Source: Vibrio cincinnatiensis
GTDB lineage: Bacteria > Pseudomonadota > Gammaproteobacteria > Enterobacterales > Vibrionaceae
Direction: 5' to 3'
DNA: 64,000 nt
NCBI RefSeq assembly: GCF_022113815.1
Contig: NZ_SGOM01000003.1
Span: 248,001 to 312,000 of the forward strand
In this document: piece after piece, positions 36,506 through 45,157 of the stretch
How positions within the stretch are numbered: the first letter of the stretch is position 1
How the letters are laid out: each line of letters opens with the position of its first letter
The notes under the pieces: generated by a model
What the model was told of the DNA's origin: nothing
Databases searched by the model: none
Seen by the model: the letters and a program-made list of their open reading frames with translations, nothing else
Program-made: the position numbers and the translations under genes

Positions 36506-37294
36506 ATGAGTAATCAAAATAATCAACGCCCTTCTTACCCTGTCACCGTGACAAAAACCGAACGAATATCTCCACATATTCAGCGTATTACCCTGCAAGG
36601 TTCAAGCATTGCTCACTTTGGACAAGAGAGCGAAGGTGGTTACATTAAACTGCTGTTTACACCACAAGGTTCCAGTGATCTCAGCCATCTTGGTAGTGAA
36701 GAACGCCCGATCATGCGCACCTATACGATTCGTCAGTTCGATCCTCAGAGTCATAGCCTTGTGGTCGACTTTGTTCGCCATATCAGCGACGATGTAACTT
36801 GTAGTTTTGCCTCTCGCTGGGCAGAAACCGTACAAGTGGGTGAAAGTATTTCCATTGCCGGCCCGGGTAAAAGCCAAGGTCCAAGCTGGCAAGCAGATTG
36901 GGTATGCTTAGTCGCAGATATGACGGCACTTCCCGCCTTGTCAGTGACGCTGGCTAGCCTTGATACGGAAGCAAAAGGCTATGCCGTGATAGAGATCAGC
37001 GATCCCGCCGATCAACAACCTCTAGCCGCTCCAACTGGTGTCAAAATTATATGGGTGAATAAAGCACAAGGGGAATCCTTAACTGAGGTTGTTAAAGCTC
37101 AGCCTTGGCTGCCGGGTCAGTGCGCCGTGTGGTGTGCCTGTGAATTTGATTCAATGCGAACGCTACGCCAATATTTTCGAAATGAACGAACGGTTGAACG
37201 GGAGTTTATTTATATCAGCAGTTATTGGAAAAATGGGGTAACAGAAGATGGTCACAAAGTGATCAAGCGCCAAGATGCTGAAGAAAACCGTTAA
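36506..37294 (+). CDS. viuB: Siderophore-interacting protein, ViuB-like ferric reductase
   Basis: A 262-residue SIP-family flavoprotein. The FAD-binding motif is RTYTIRQFD (near residues 73-81), followed by VVDFVRH; the C-terminal region ends with ISSYWKNGVTEDGHKVIKRQDAEENR, the typical YWKxGxxEDxHK tail of this family. Such enzymes reduce iron bound to siderophores such as vibriobactin in the cytoplasm so that it can be released. A Fur box lies upstream. No siderophore biosynthesis or receptor gene is nearby, so which siderophore it serves cannot be said; the viuB name is by family resemblance. Confidence 0.88.
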   Translation: MSNQNNQRPSYPVTVTKTERISPHIQRITLQGSSIAHFGQESEGGYIKLLFTPQGSSDLSHLGSEERPIMRTYTIRQFDPQSHSLVVDFVRHISDDVTCSFASRWAETVQVGESISIAGPGKSQGPSWQADWVCLVADMTALPALSVTLASLDTEAKGYAVIEISDPADQQPLAAPTGVKIIWVNKAQGESLTEVVKAQPWLPGQCAVWCACEFDSMRTLRQYFRNERTVEREFIYISSYWKNGVTEDGHKVIKRQDAEENR

Positions 37295-37330
37295 CCGTTA
37301 ATGATTTGCTTCCATATCAAAAACTACCTA

Positions 37331-37358
37331 GAACATGGCCTACGGGCCATGTTCTTAT
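37331..37358. terminator. Hairpin between viuB-like gene and phnR
   Basis: GAACATGGCC (37331-37340) pairs perfectly with GGCCATGTTC (37345-37354) around TACG. The plus strand continues TTATAA. It separates two convergent genes and probably serves both. Confidence 0.65.
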
Positions 37359-37380
37359 AACTCCAAGCTGCGAAGCCGAT

Positions 37381-38118
37381 TCAAATTAAACGCGATGATA
37401 GATCCGGCTCTACTGAGTGTGATAACTCGGCCACTGATTCGATACTAATCGCATCATGTCGCCAATACTCAATATCACAATCGATTAACTCGCCATGTTG
37501 ATTATAATTCACTCGCTCAACCACCGTTGCTGGTGTTCCCGTTGTCGCTCTCAATGCCTGCGCGGTTTCACCTAATAGTGAACTGGTTGTGATCCGATAA
37601 CGAATTTTTTGATACTGCACCGAAAAATGAGTTCGATAAATGTCAGTCAGTGATTGTGATAAATCAAAATCTAACAAGTTAGGAAAATATTCTGGGCGAA
37701 CGTAGTGAGTCACAAATACTACCGGACGGTTATCTAAATAACGAACACGATCAATACGATACACATCAGAAAATGGAGCTAACTGTAAAAGTTTGGATGC
37801 CTGCTTATTGGCCATCACCGCCTTCGCACTGAGCAGATCAGTTTTGGGTTGACGATGTTGCGCTAAAGCCATATTGGTAAAATTGAGCGTTTGAGTCGGG
37901 TCATAACGCAATGGTGGAGGGGAAATAAACCAGCCTCGGCGGTCTTCCCGATAAATTTTCCCTTCTGCTTCCAATAAAGAAAGTGCTTCACGCAACGTTA
38001 CCCGAGTGGTATCAAAAGATTCAGCCAATTTGCGTTCAGCAGGCAACTTTTGTTTAGGCGCCAGCATGCCTGCTTCAATTTGCTCAACGATCGCATCTTT
38101 AATTTTAACGTACTGCAC
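37381..38118 (-). CDS. phnR: GntR-family regulator of phosphonate use (PhnR)
   Basis: A 245-residue HutC-type GntR regulator. The N-terminal winged helix is PAERKLAESFDTTRVTLREALSLLEAEGKIYREDRRGWFI and residues about 90-240 form a UTRA effector domain (DVYRIDRVRYLDNRPVVFVTHYVRPEYFPNL). Its place at the end of the phosphonate transport genes identifies it as PhnR, which should sense 2-aminoethylphosphonate or a breakdown product and control phnSTUV and phnWX. AAGGACTG precedes the ATG. Likely operators are at 41018, 42218 and 42421. Confidence 0.9.
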   Translation of the reverse strand: MQYVKIKDAIVEQIEAGMLAPKQKLPAERKLAESFDTTRVTLREALSLLEAEGKIYREDRRGWFISPPPLRYDPTQTLNFTNMALAQHRQPKTDLLSAKAVMANKQASKLLQLAPFSDVYRIDRVRYLDNRPVVFVTHYVRPEYFPNLLDFDLSQSLTDIYRTHFSVQYQKIRYRITTSSLLGETAQALRATTGTPATVVERVNYNQHGELIDCDIEYWRHDAISIESVAELSHSVEPDLSSRLI

Positions 38119-38178
38119 ATCAGTCCTTAATTATGGGTTGCTTGCTTTTTGTCACGACACTTAGATGGTAAAAGCGCC

Positions 38179-39894
38179 CTAGCGTTTTCGCCAAGCTTGT
38201 GTTTTCACTATTAAACCATGTTCTATGATTAAATGAATCAGTTTCGCTAAGGTGGCAGAAAATAGGATCATAACCGCCATTGCCGCCGCGGATCCAGTTT
38301 GTCCGGCATCATCCATGTTTAATACAGAAACAGATGCCGGCATCGTTTCTGTCGAATAGAGAAAGACAACCGCAGACGTTGTAGTTAATGCATTAATAAA
38401 CAAATAACAAGCAATATCTAAGATAGCAGGTAAGCAAACGGGTAGCGTCACTTTACACAATAAACGGTACTGTGGCAGTTTAATTGATGCTGCCGTCGCT
38501 TCCAACTCCTGTGGAATCTGTTTCAACGCTGTCAATGCCGTAATATGTCCAACGGTGTAGTAATGAACAATTGTATTCGCCACCAGCAAAAACATAGTGC
38601 CATACAAAGTGTTGAGCGGATTATTCCCATCATTAAAATAAAAAATATACCCAAGCCCTAATACCATCCCCGGTACAGCCATTGGAACAATACTCAACAT
38701 TTGCATGACTTGGCGAAGCCCAGGAAAAGCACGACCCCGTTCTATCGCATAAGCATTAACAAAAATAACCACTGTTCCAAAGAATGCCGTAAAAAACGCA
38801 AGTGTTAGTGAATTAAAATAAGGGGCCCAACCATAAGTACTGACTCGGCTAAACTGATAATGGCTAAAGGTTAATGCTGTATTCCAAGGCCAAAATGTAA
38901 CCAAAGAACCATAAATAGCCATCCCCAAAACAAGCACAATAGCGCTACAAATAATAAGACAATAGGAAAAACACAAAGTGTCACGTACTGGGTTTGGCTT
39001 AGGTTGATACGCAATAGAACGAGTATCAAATAAACTTTTCTGCTTTCTTTGTACCCATCGGTCAACAGTAAATGCAAGCGCAGCAGGTAGTAGCAGTAAT
39101 AGGCTAGTCACCGCTCCCATCGAAAAATTTTGTTGTCCCACCACTTGTTTAAAAATGTCGGTCGCTAAAACATTAAAGCTCCCTCCAATGACTTTCGCTA
39201 CCCCAAAATCACAAACCACAAGCGTAAAAACAATAATTAATGTGCTGATCAACCCATATTTCGCCGCAGGTAGTGTGACGGTAAAAAACACTTTCCAACC
39301 TGGGGTTTTCAATGACCTCGCCGCTTCATACAGACGCGCATCAGAGGTGCGCAGTGACGTCGACATAATCATCAAAGCGTGAGGAAACGTCCAAAATATC
39401 AGCCCTAAGCTGATGCCTAACATGCCATAAATAGACTGTTCCCCTAACCATGACTTAAAAAGCCCTTGGTTACCAAATAAAAAAATAAGGCTAATCGCAG
39501 GCAATAAAGAGGGCGCAAGAATGGGGGCACTTCCCAATATACGAAATACCCCTTTCATAGGCATACAAGAACGACTCAATGCATAGGCATAGCCAAACGC
39601 CAATAAGGTCACCCCTACCGTGATCATAACCCCAAGCGTAAAAGTATTCGTCACCGAGCCGAAAAGTGCGGAAGAAGAAAAATATTCGGCAAAATTTGCC
39701 AAACCAACAAATTCTCCCTGTTTACTCTGTAGCGACTTAACGAACATTGCCCATAATGGCATCAGTATAAACACGCTCATGAATGACAACACAAGCAGTA
39801 ACGTCACCGCGAGAATGGCATTATCGCGGCTCACCCGCTGCCATAATATCTGAGATAAATGCGGTTTTCGGGTCGATAACGTCATCATTTTCAC
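38179..39894 (-). CDS. 2-aminoethylphosphonate ABC transporter permease, PhnU-PhnV fused type
   Basis: A 571-residue double permease with two BPD_transp_1 halves, each of about six helices. The first EAA loop is LRTSDARLYEAARSLKTPGWKVFFTVTLPAAKYG and the second is LKQIPQELEATAASIKLPQYRLLCKVTLPVCLPA. In Salmonella the two halves are separate PhnU and PhnV proteins; here one gene supplies both, so the transporter should need only one copy (inference). The start is a GTG behind AAGGGGATACA, ten bases after phnT; an ATG two codons later is the alternative. Confidence 0.9.
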   Translation of the reverse strand: MKMMTLSTRKPHLSQILWQRVSRDNAILAVTLLLVLSFMSVFILMPLWAMFVKSLQSKQGEFVGLANFAEYFSSSALFGSVTNTFTLGVMITVGVTLLAFGYAYALSRSCMPMKGVFRILGSAPILAPSLLPAISLIFLFGNQGLFKSWLGEQSIYGMLGISLGLIFWTFPHALMIMSTSLRTSDARLYEAARSLKTPGWKVFFTVTLPAAKYGLISTLIIVFTLVVCDFGVAKVIGGSFNVLATDIFKQVVGQQNFSMGAVTSLLLLLPAALAFTVDRWVQRKQKSLFDTRSIAYQPKPNPVRDTLCFSYCLIICSAIVLVLGMAIYGSLVTFWPWNTALTFSHYQFSRVSTYGWAPYFNSLTLAFFTAFFGTVVIFVNAYAIERGRAFPGLRQVMQMLSIVPMAVPGMVLGLGYIFYFNDGNNPLNTLYGTMFLLVANTIVHYYTVGHITALTALKQIPQELEATAASIKLPQYRLLCKVTLPVCLPAILDIACYLFINALTTTSAVVFLYSTETMPASVSVLNMDDAGQTGSAAAMAVMILFSATLAKLIHLIIEHGLIVKTQAWRKR

Positions 39895-39903
39895 TGTATC
39901 CCC

Positions 39904-41001
39904 TTAGGCGGCAACGCGATTGAATTGTTCAGGGAAGTAAACTTGTACCGCCCCCTCTTTCAACATGAGATGGCGCATTTCCCCTTCTTTTAAACACCGT
40001 TGATGGGCTTCAGCGACAGGAATATCTACATAAACAGCTGGTAAGGATCGATCACCTTGGAACAGGCATTCCACTCGGTAAAAGGCTCCAAGAAACTCCA
40101 AACCACAAATTTTTACGGGGATGGTTTCGGGTCCATGTTCACCAAACATCAGTTGCTCTGGCCTTATCGCAAAATCAAAACGATCACCACGGCTAAGGGT
40201 GGCATTGGAGATAAGGGGAAGCGAGATAAGAGATTCTGCTACGCGAGCAATGGAAGAGGTGATCATCGAGCCAGGAATAAAGTTCATGTTTCCGATAAAT
40301 TGAGCCACAAAGCGACTGGCTGGATGTTGGTAAATATCTTGGGGAGTGCCAATTTGCTCAATAACGCCATGATTCATAACAACAATACGATCAGCCATGG
40401 TCAAGGCTTCCTCCTGATCATGAGTCACCATGATGGTGGTGATCCCTAATCGACGCTGTAATTGACAGATTTCATTACGAAGATGAGTACGAACCTGTGC
40501 ATCCAGTGCCGACAACGGCTCATCTAACAGCAATAACCCCGGAGACAAGGCCAAAGCACGAGCTAAAGCAACCCGTTGTTGTTGCCCACCCGATAATTGA
40601 CTGGGGTACTTATGCCCTGCATTGGGTAAATCGATCATTATGAGCCATTGCTCAACCTTTTCTAATACTTCCTGTGTCGAGAAACCTTGGTTTCTTAACC
40701 CAATGGCAATATTTTCTTGTACCGTCAAATTGGGGAAAAGGGCATAAGATTGAAACACAATACCAAAATCTCGTTTCTCAGGTGGTGAAAAAGTAATGTC
40801 TTGTTGATGTTGGATAATGTGTCCAGCCGTTGGTAAGTCCAACCCTGCAATGGCTCGTAGTAACGTCGTTTTCCCACAACCCGAAGGCCCTAAAAAACAG
40901 ATAAATTCTCCTTTTTTGACTTCAAGCTCTATCTCCTTTAGAGCAATGAACCCACCGAATTGCTTAGTCAGGTGGTGAATTTCAAGATAAGGGGTATTCA
41001 T
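39904..41001 (-). CDS. phnT: 2-aminoethylphosphonate ABC transporter ATPase (PhnT)
   Basis: A 365-residue ATPase of the spermidine/iron-type subfamily. Walker A is GPSGCGKTTLLRAIAG, signature LSGGQQQRVALARALALSP, Walker B LLLLDEPLSALD; a TOBE domain fills the last 100 residues. The ATG at 41001 is chosen because GGAGA lies seven bases upstream; the open frame continues 19 codons further, across the likely PhnR operator at 41018-41029. It powers uptake of 2-aminoethylphosphonate with PhnS and the fused permease. Confidence 0.92.
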   Translation of the reverse strand: MNTPYLEIHHLTKQFGGFIALKEIELEVKKGEFICFLGPSGCGKTTLLRAIAGLDLPTAGHIIQHQQDITFSPPEKRDFGIVFQSYALFPNLTVQENIAIGLRNQGFSTQEVLEKVEQWLIMIDLPNAGHKYPSQLSGGQQQRVALARALALSPGLLLLDEPLSALDAQVRTHLRNEICQLQRRLGITTIMVTHDQEEALTMADRIVVMNHGVIEQIGTPQDIYQHPASRFVAQFIGNMNFIPGSMITSSIARVAESLISLPLISNATLSRGDRFDFAIRPEQLMFGEHGPETIPVKICGLEFLGAFYRVECLFQGDRSLPAVYVDIPVAEAHQRCLKEGEMRHLMLKEGAVQVYFPEQFNRVAA

Positions 41002-41017
41002 ATCAATATCTCCAAAT

Positions 41018-41029
41018 TGGTATAGTCCA
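41018..41029 (+). promoter_or_regulatory. Probable PhnR operator before phnT
   Basis: TGGTATAGTCCA, identical over 12 bases to the element before phnW (42421-42432). The flanks are also similar (ATTGG...AAATAT here, TTTGG...TTTAT there). It is a partial palindrome as expected for a GntR protein and lies 17 bases before the phnT start. Confidence 0.6.
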
Positions 41030-41119
41030 AATATAATGTGCATTTGTGACATTACCATGACAACCCGATAAAACCTCAGTGAAAAAAGTGCCTATTCAGG
41101 AGAGGAGAACATAATGACA

Positions 41120-41157
41120 AATTCCCGATAGCATAAATGGCATTGCTATCAGGAATT
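41120..41157. repeat. Inverted repeat between phnS and phnT
   Basis: AATTCCCGATAGCA (41120-41133) and TGCTATCAGGAATT (41144-41157) form a 14-base-pair stem with one mismatch around a 10-base loop. It follows phnS. There is no T-run. It may protect the binding-protein message or partly terminate it, giving more PhnS than PhnT. Confidence 0.55.
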
Positions 41158-41185
41158 CTAAGAGTGAATAAAAAAGATCTAGTGG

Positions 41186-42193
41186 TTAAGATTTAGGCTC
41201 TGATTTACTATCAAATTTTTCAGACCATACCTGCAATACTCGCTCACGTTCATTACCCATTTTGGTGAAATCCATCTTCGCCATCACTTTTTCTACATTC
41301 GGGTAATTCGGCACTAAGCGACTAACCGAGCTATGTCCAACAATTGGATACATCTCAATGTACAGCTCGTTAGCCGCTTTAGAGAGTGACCAATCCACCA
41401 CTTTTTTTGCACTATCAGAGAGGTTCACTAAACCAACAGCTTCTGATTCCCAGCCAATACCGGGGGGAGTAATCACCTCAAGAGGTGCTCCTTGCGTTTT
41501 TAATTTAGCCCCTCGGCTGGCCATCGAAATACCAATAGCCACCTCACCCATTCCAGCTTGAACACAAGGTTTTGAACCCGAATGCGTATAATGGGCAATG
41601 TTCGTATTTAAACGTTGCATATATGCCCATGCTTGCTCTTCTCCCATGGTTTGCAACCAAGCAGAAACTTGCATGTATCCCGTTCCCGACGATGCGGGGT
41701 TAGGCATGGTAATATGCCCTTTATATATAGGGTTGGTTAAATCTTCCCAGCGTTGTGGTTTCGGTAAATGATGCTGCTTTGCAACCCTTTCATTGAAACA
41801 AATCGCATTAAAAAATGCGTCATTCCCATACCAAGCCGTATTTTCTTGTGGATCATTTAAGTGGCTACGTAAACTCTCACCCCCTTTCGGCGTATAAGGT
41901 ATCAGAATGCCTTCTTTCTTCAGCAAAGCCATAGATGACCCAGCTAATCCCCACACCACATCAGCACGAGGGTTACTTTTTTCTGCTAATAATTTTGCAG
42001 TCATAATCCCTGTTGAATCACGCACCCATTTAATCTGAATATCCGGATTCTCTTTTTCAAAAGCCGATTTGTACTTTGCCAATACGTCATTTTCAAATGC
42101 GGTATACACGGTTACTTCTTGGGCGGAAAATGCTTGAACAGCAAAAAGAGCGGTAAAAGCAGTCAGCGTACTTTTTATCACACGAGGTTTCAT
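41186..42193 (-). CDS. phnS: 2-aminoethylphosphonate-binding protein (PhnS)
   Basis: A 335-residue periplasmic binding protein similar to iron/spermidine-type binders. MKPRVIKSTLTAFTALFAVQAFSA is a signal peptide cleaved after FSA. EVTVYTAFENDVLAKYKSAFEKENPDIQIKWVRDSTGIMTAKLLAEK is the typical start of the PhnS mature protein. GGAG touches the first of three consecutive ATG codons, so the third (42193) has the best spacing. Together with PhnT and the fused permease it imports 2-aminoethylphosphonate. Confidence 0.92.
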   Translation of the reverse strand: MKPRVIKSTLTAFTALFAVQAFSAQEVTVYTAFENDVLAKYKSAFEKENPDIQIKWVRDSTGIMTAKLLAEKSNPRADVVWGLAGSSMALLKKEGILIPYTPKGGESLRSHLNDPQENTAWYGNDAFFNAICFNERVAKQHHLPKPQRWEDLTNPIYKGHITMPNPASSGTGYMQVSAWLQTMGEEQAWAYMQRLNTNIAHYTHSGSKPCVQAGMGEVAIGISMASRGAKLKTQGAPLEVITPPGIGWESEAVGLVNLSDSAKKVVDWSLSKAANELYIEMYPIVGHSSVSRLVPNYPNVEKVMAKMDFTKMGNERERVLQVWSEKFDSKSEPKS

Positions 42194-42217
42194 CATCATC
42201 TCCAGTTTAAATCAATC

Positions 42218-42229
42218 TGGTATTAACCA
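42218..42229 (-). promoter_or_regulatory. Variant PhnR operator before phnS
   Basis: TGGTATTAACCA inside the palindrome CTGGT-ATTA-ACCAG. It shares the TGGTAT core and CCA end with the two TGGTATAGTCCA elements and lies 25 bases before the phnS start. Confidence 0.5.
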
Positions 42230-42420
42230 GTTCAATTATCACGTTATCACCCCTATGTGACATTTCCATGACTTAAAATGATAAATTATTTAATATTTAA
42301 TGTTGAAACATATGATAAATACCATATTTTATTTCATTCTTTTTCAATGAAATTTTTATGACACCTTTGGATCCGCTATTTACTGCGCTTAACTTCTTTT
42401 GCTAGATTAAACACACCATT

Positions 42421-42432
42421 TGGTATAGTCCA
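42421..42432 (+). promoter_or_regulatory. Probable PhnR operator before phnW
   Basis: TGGTATAGTCCA, 13 bases before the phnW start and identical to the element before phnT. A repressor here would overlap the transcription start or ribosome site. Confidence 0.6.
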
Positions 42433-42445
42433 TTTATGAGGTTAT

Positions 42446-43597
42446 ATGAAAAACGACTATATTTTGTTAACACCAGGCCCTCTTTCTACCTCCTCTCGTG
42501 TTCGAGAAGCGATGCTAAAAGATTGGTGTACTTGGGATGATGAATACAATATCGGTGTGGTAGAAAATATTCGCCAGACGCTAGTACAGCTTGCAACACA
42601 GAAAAATCACTACAGTGCAGTATTAATGCAAGGTAGTGGCACTGCTTCAGTAGAAGCCACCATAGGCAGTGCGGTAGGCCCAACCGATAAATTACTCGTG
42701 ATCAATAATGGTGTTTATGGAGCCCGTATTGCCCAGATTGCTGATTACCTGAATATCCCTTGCTATAACTTATCATTGCCTGAAACCACGTTGCCAGATC
42801 TCAGTGAAATGAATGCTATTCTAGCGAGTGAACCGGACATTACTCATGTTGCCGTGGTTCACTGTGAAACAACAACGGGAATACTTAACCCGATAGCGGA
42901 AATTACCGCACTCGCAAAGGCCTATCAAAAAACCGTCATCGTGGATGCAATGTCTAGCTTTGGTGGCATACCAATGGATATTGGTGAGTTAGATATCGAT
43001 TTTATGATCAGTTCGGCAAATAAGTGCATTCAGGGAGTCCCTGGGTTTGGCTTTATCATCGCCAAAAAGGAGGCGTTAAAACGTTGCCAAGGACAGGCTC
43101 GCTCACTGAGTTTAGATCTCTACGAACAGTGGAAGTGCATGGAAGAGAATCACGGGAAGTGGCGTTTTACTTCCCCCACACACACAGTGCGAGCGTTTTA
43201 TCAAGCTTTGCAAGAATTGAAACAAGAAGGGGGGATTAACGTTCGTTTTATGCGCTATCACACCAATCAAACCATGTTAGTGAAAGGGATGCGAGATCTG
43301 GGTTTTGTCCCTCTCTTAAGTGATGAGCTCCATTCACCAATCATTACATCCTTCCATGCTCCCTCACATCCCGCATTTAATTTTGATTTATTTTATCAGC
43401 AGCTAAAGCAGCAAGGGTTTGTGATTTATCCCGGAAAGGTGAGCCATGCGGACGGCTTTCGGATTGGCAACATTGGCGAGATCTTCCCCAGAGATATCGA
43501 ACGTTTTTTGAGCGCAATAAAACATGCCATGTACTGGGAAAAGTGCCATGAGCATACAGAATCTTCCCTGATTTCTGATCACTCTCCTTCTTTTTAA
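42446..43597 (+). CDS. phnW: 2-aminoethylphosphonate:pyruvate transaminase (PhnW)
   Basis: A 383-residue PLP enzyme. [28 protein letters not shown] is the PhnW N-terminal signature, and [15 protein letters not shown] carries the PLP lysine, K193. It moves the amino group of 2-aminoethylphosphonate to pyruvate, giving phosphonoacetaldehyde and alanine in the cytoplasm. GAGG precedes the ATG. It is the first gene of phnWX, divergent from phnS. Confidence 0.96.
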   Translation: MKNDYILLTPGPLSTSSRVREAMLKDWCTWDDEYNIGVVENIRQTLVQLATQKNHYSAVLMQGSGTASVEATIGSAVGPTDKLLVINNGVYGARIAQIADYLNIPCYNLSLPETTLPDLSEMNAILASEPDITHVAVVHCETTTGILNPIAEITALAKAYQKTVIVDAMSSFGGIPMDIGELDIDFMISSANKCIQGVPGFGFIIAKKEALKRCQGQARSLSLDLYEQWKCMEENHGKWRFTSPTHTVRAFYQALQELKQEGGINVRFMRYHTNQTMLVKGMRDLGFVPLLSDELHSPIITSFHAPSHPAFNFDLFYQQLKQQGFVIYPGKVSHADGFRIGNIGEIFPRDIERFLSAIKHAMYWEKCHEHTESSLISDHSPSF

Positions 43598-43620
43598 CTG
43601 AGCAATAATAAGGACTCACT

Positions 43621-44433
43621 ATGTCATCCCCCATACAAGCTGTGATTTTCGATTGGGCAGGCACCATTGTCGATTTTGGCTCCTTCGCCCCCACCACCAT
43701 TTTTGTTGAGGCATTTAAGCAAGGTTTTGAGTTTGAGATCTCTCTTGCTGAAGCTAGAGTTCCCATGGGGTTGGGGAAATGGGAGCACATTCAAGCAGTT
43801 GGAGAATCACCCTCAGTTGCAAAACGCTGGAATAGACAGTTCGGACAGCCAATGAATAAGCGAGATGTTGACAAAATTTATGCCGCTTTTATGCCTTTGC
43901 AAATGGCTAAAGTGGTCGAATACGCAAAGCCTATACCCCATGCTATCCAAGTTGTGAACCAGCTAAAAGAACAAGGTATTAAGATTGGGTCTTGTTCTGG
44001 CTATCCTCGTCAAGTGATGGATATTTTAATCCCAGCCGCACAACGTTACGGTTACTCGCCTGACTGCATTGTCGCCACCGACGATCTTCCTCAAGGTGGA
44101 CGTCCTGCACCCTATATGGCATTAAAAAATGTCATCGAGCTTGAAGTGACGAATGTCGGAGCATGCATCAAAGTTGATGATGCATTACCCGGCCTTGAAG
44201 AGGGAAAGAATGCCGGAATGTGGACAGTAGGAGTGCTACTTTCCGGTAATGAAGCAGGGCTAACAGAAGAGGCATTTCTTAACGCAGACCAAGCCACATT
44301 ACACATTGCTCGCCATCAGGCGACCTGTAAACTTAGCCAAGCAAACCCACATTATCTCATTGATACTATTTATGATTTTCCAAACATAGTTAAAGAGATA
44401 GAAACGCGTATTCTGGCAGGAGAAAGGCCATAA
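43621..44433 (+). CDS. phnX: Phosphonoacetaldehyde hydrolase (PhnX)
   Basis: A 270-residue HAD-family phosphonatase. The nucleophile is D11 in IFDWAGTIVD (DxAGT rather than DxDGT, as expected for PhnX) and the Schiff-base lysine K53 is present in MGLGKWEHI. It cleaves the carbon-phosphorus bond of phosphonoacetaldehyde to acetaldehyde and phosphate, completing the pathway begun by PhnW. AAGGACTCACT precedes the ATG, 23 bases after phnW. Confidence 0.96.
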   Translation: MSSPIQAVIFDWAGTIVDFGSFAPTTIFVEAFKQGFEFEISLAEARVPMGLGKWEHIQAVGESPSVAKRWNRQFGQPMNKRDVDKIYAAFMPLQMAKVVEYAKPIPHAIQVVNQLKEQGIKIGSCSGYPRQVMDILIPAAQRYGYSPDCIVATDDLPQGGRPAPYMALKNVIELEVTNVGACIKVDDALPGLEEGKNAGMWTVGVLLSGNEAGLTEEAFLNADQATLHIARHQATCKLSQANPHYLIDTIYDFPNIVKEIETRILAGERP

Positions 44434-44654
44434 TGCTCACGTATTCAAAGTTGTGAACGAACAAAGAACACATCTTGTGAAATTCATGCTATGGTGTCAC
44501 CATTCACTGGATATCACCGATATATTGGTTACAGACCGAGACAATTTAAATTAACAAAACCATGTGCATATTGATTGAATTTTATTGATATTCAGTTTAT
44601 GTTCTATGCCATATTAGGTACTTAACAAAATGTACCCCCAAATCCGTTTTTATG

Positions 44655-44690
44655 CCGCCCTGATTCGTTCGGGGCGGTATTTCTTTTGGA
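44655..44690 (+). promoter_or_regulatory. Hairpin and T-run in the rnk leader
   Basis: CCGCCCTGA (44655-44663) pairs with TCGGGGCGG (44669-44677, one G-T pair), followed by TATTTCTTTT and then the rnk ribosome site TTGGAG. It looks like an intrinsic terminator placed only about 25 bases before the rnk start, so it may act as an attenuator or as a structured leader. Leader structures of rnk are known in other gammaproteobacteria; I cannot confirm that this is the same one. Confidence 0.6.
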
Positions 44691-44699
44691 GAAAATAAA

Positions 44700-45107
44700 A
44701 TGCCAAACAATCATTCAATTATCGTGTCGACCCTCGACATGGATCGCATCAGCGCATTGATGGATAACATGCCTAAGTTATCTGCTGAACTGGAACGCTT
44801 AGAAGACGAGCTAGATCGTGCAACAGTACTCGCTCCTGAAGAAGTTCCAGCTAATGTCGTTACGATGAACTCAACCGTTAAGTTTAAATTTTTGGGCAAC
44901 GATGAAATCATGCAAAAAAACCTAGTCTACCCAAAAGACTTAAAAACTAACGAAGATATCTCTATTTTTGCACCAGTAGGCAGCGCATTATTGGGCTTAT
45001 CAGAAGGGCAACAACTTTCTTGGCCAATGCCAAGTGGTGGTGAAAGAACGATTGAGATCATTGAAGTCGTTTATCAGCCAGAACGAGAAGGTGAATATAC
45101 TCGTTAA
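44700..45107 (+). CDS. rnk: Nucleoside diphosphate kinase regulator Rnk
   Basis: A 135-residue Rnk. The N-terminal coiled coil (MDNMPKLSAELERLEDELDRATVL) is followed by a GreA/GreB C-terminal-like domain: VTMNSTVKFKFLGNDE, ISIFAPVGSALLGLSEGQQLSWPMPSGGERTIEIIEVVYQPE. Rnk binds RNA polymerase and competes with Gre factors in E. coli. TTGGAGAAAATAAA precedes the ATG. A terminator-like hairpin sits just upstream. Confidence 0.94.
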   Translation: MPNNHSIIVSTLDMDRISALMDNMPKLSAELERLEDELDRATVLAPEEVPANVVTMNSTVKFKFLGNDEIMQKNLVYPKDLKTNEDISIFAPVGSALLGLSEGQQLSWPMPSGGERTIEIIEVVYQPEREGEYTR

Positions 45108-45119
45108 TACCTGATACTT

Positions 45120-45145
45120 TGGTGCAAAGGACCCTCTTTGCACCA
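45120..45145. repeat. Inverted repeat between rnk and yjjG
   Basis: TGGTGCAAAG (45120-45129) and CTTTGCACCA (45136-45145) are perfect arms around a 6-base loop, between two convergent genes. Neither strand has a T-run, so it is a likely but atypical terminator. Confidence 0.5.
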
Positions 45146-45157
45146 AGAGCGGTTGAG

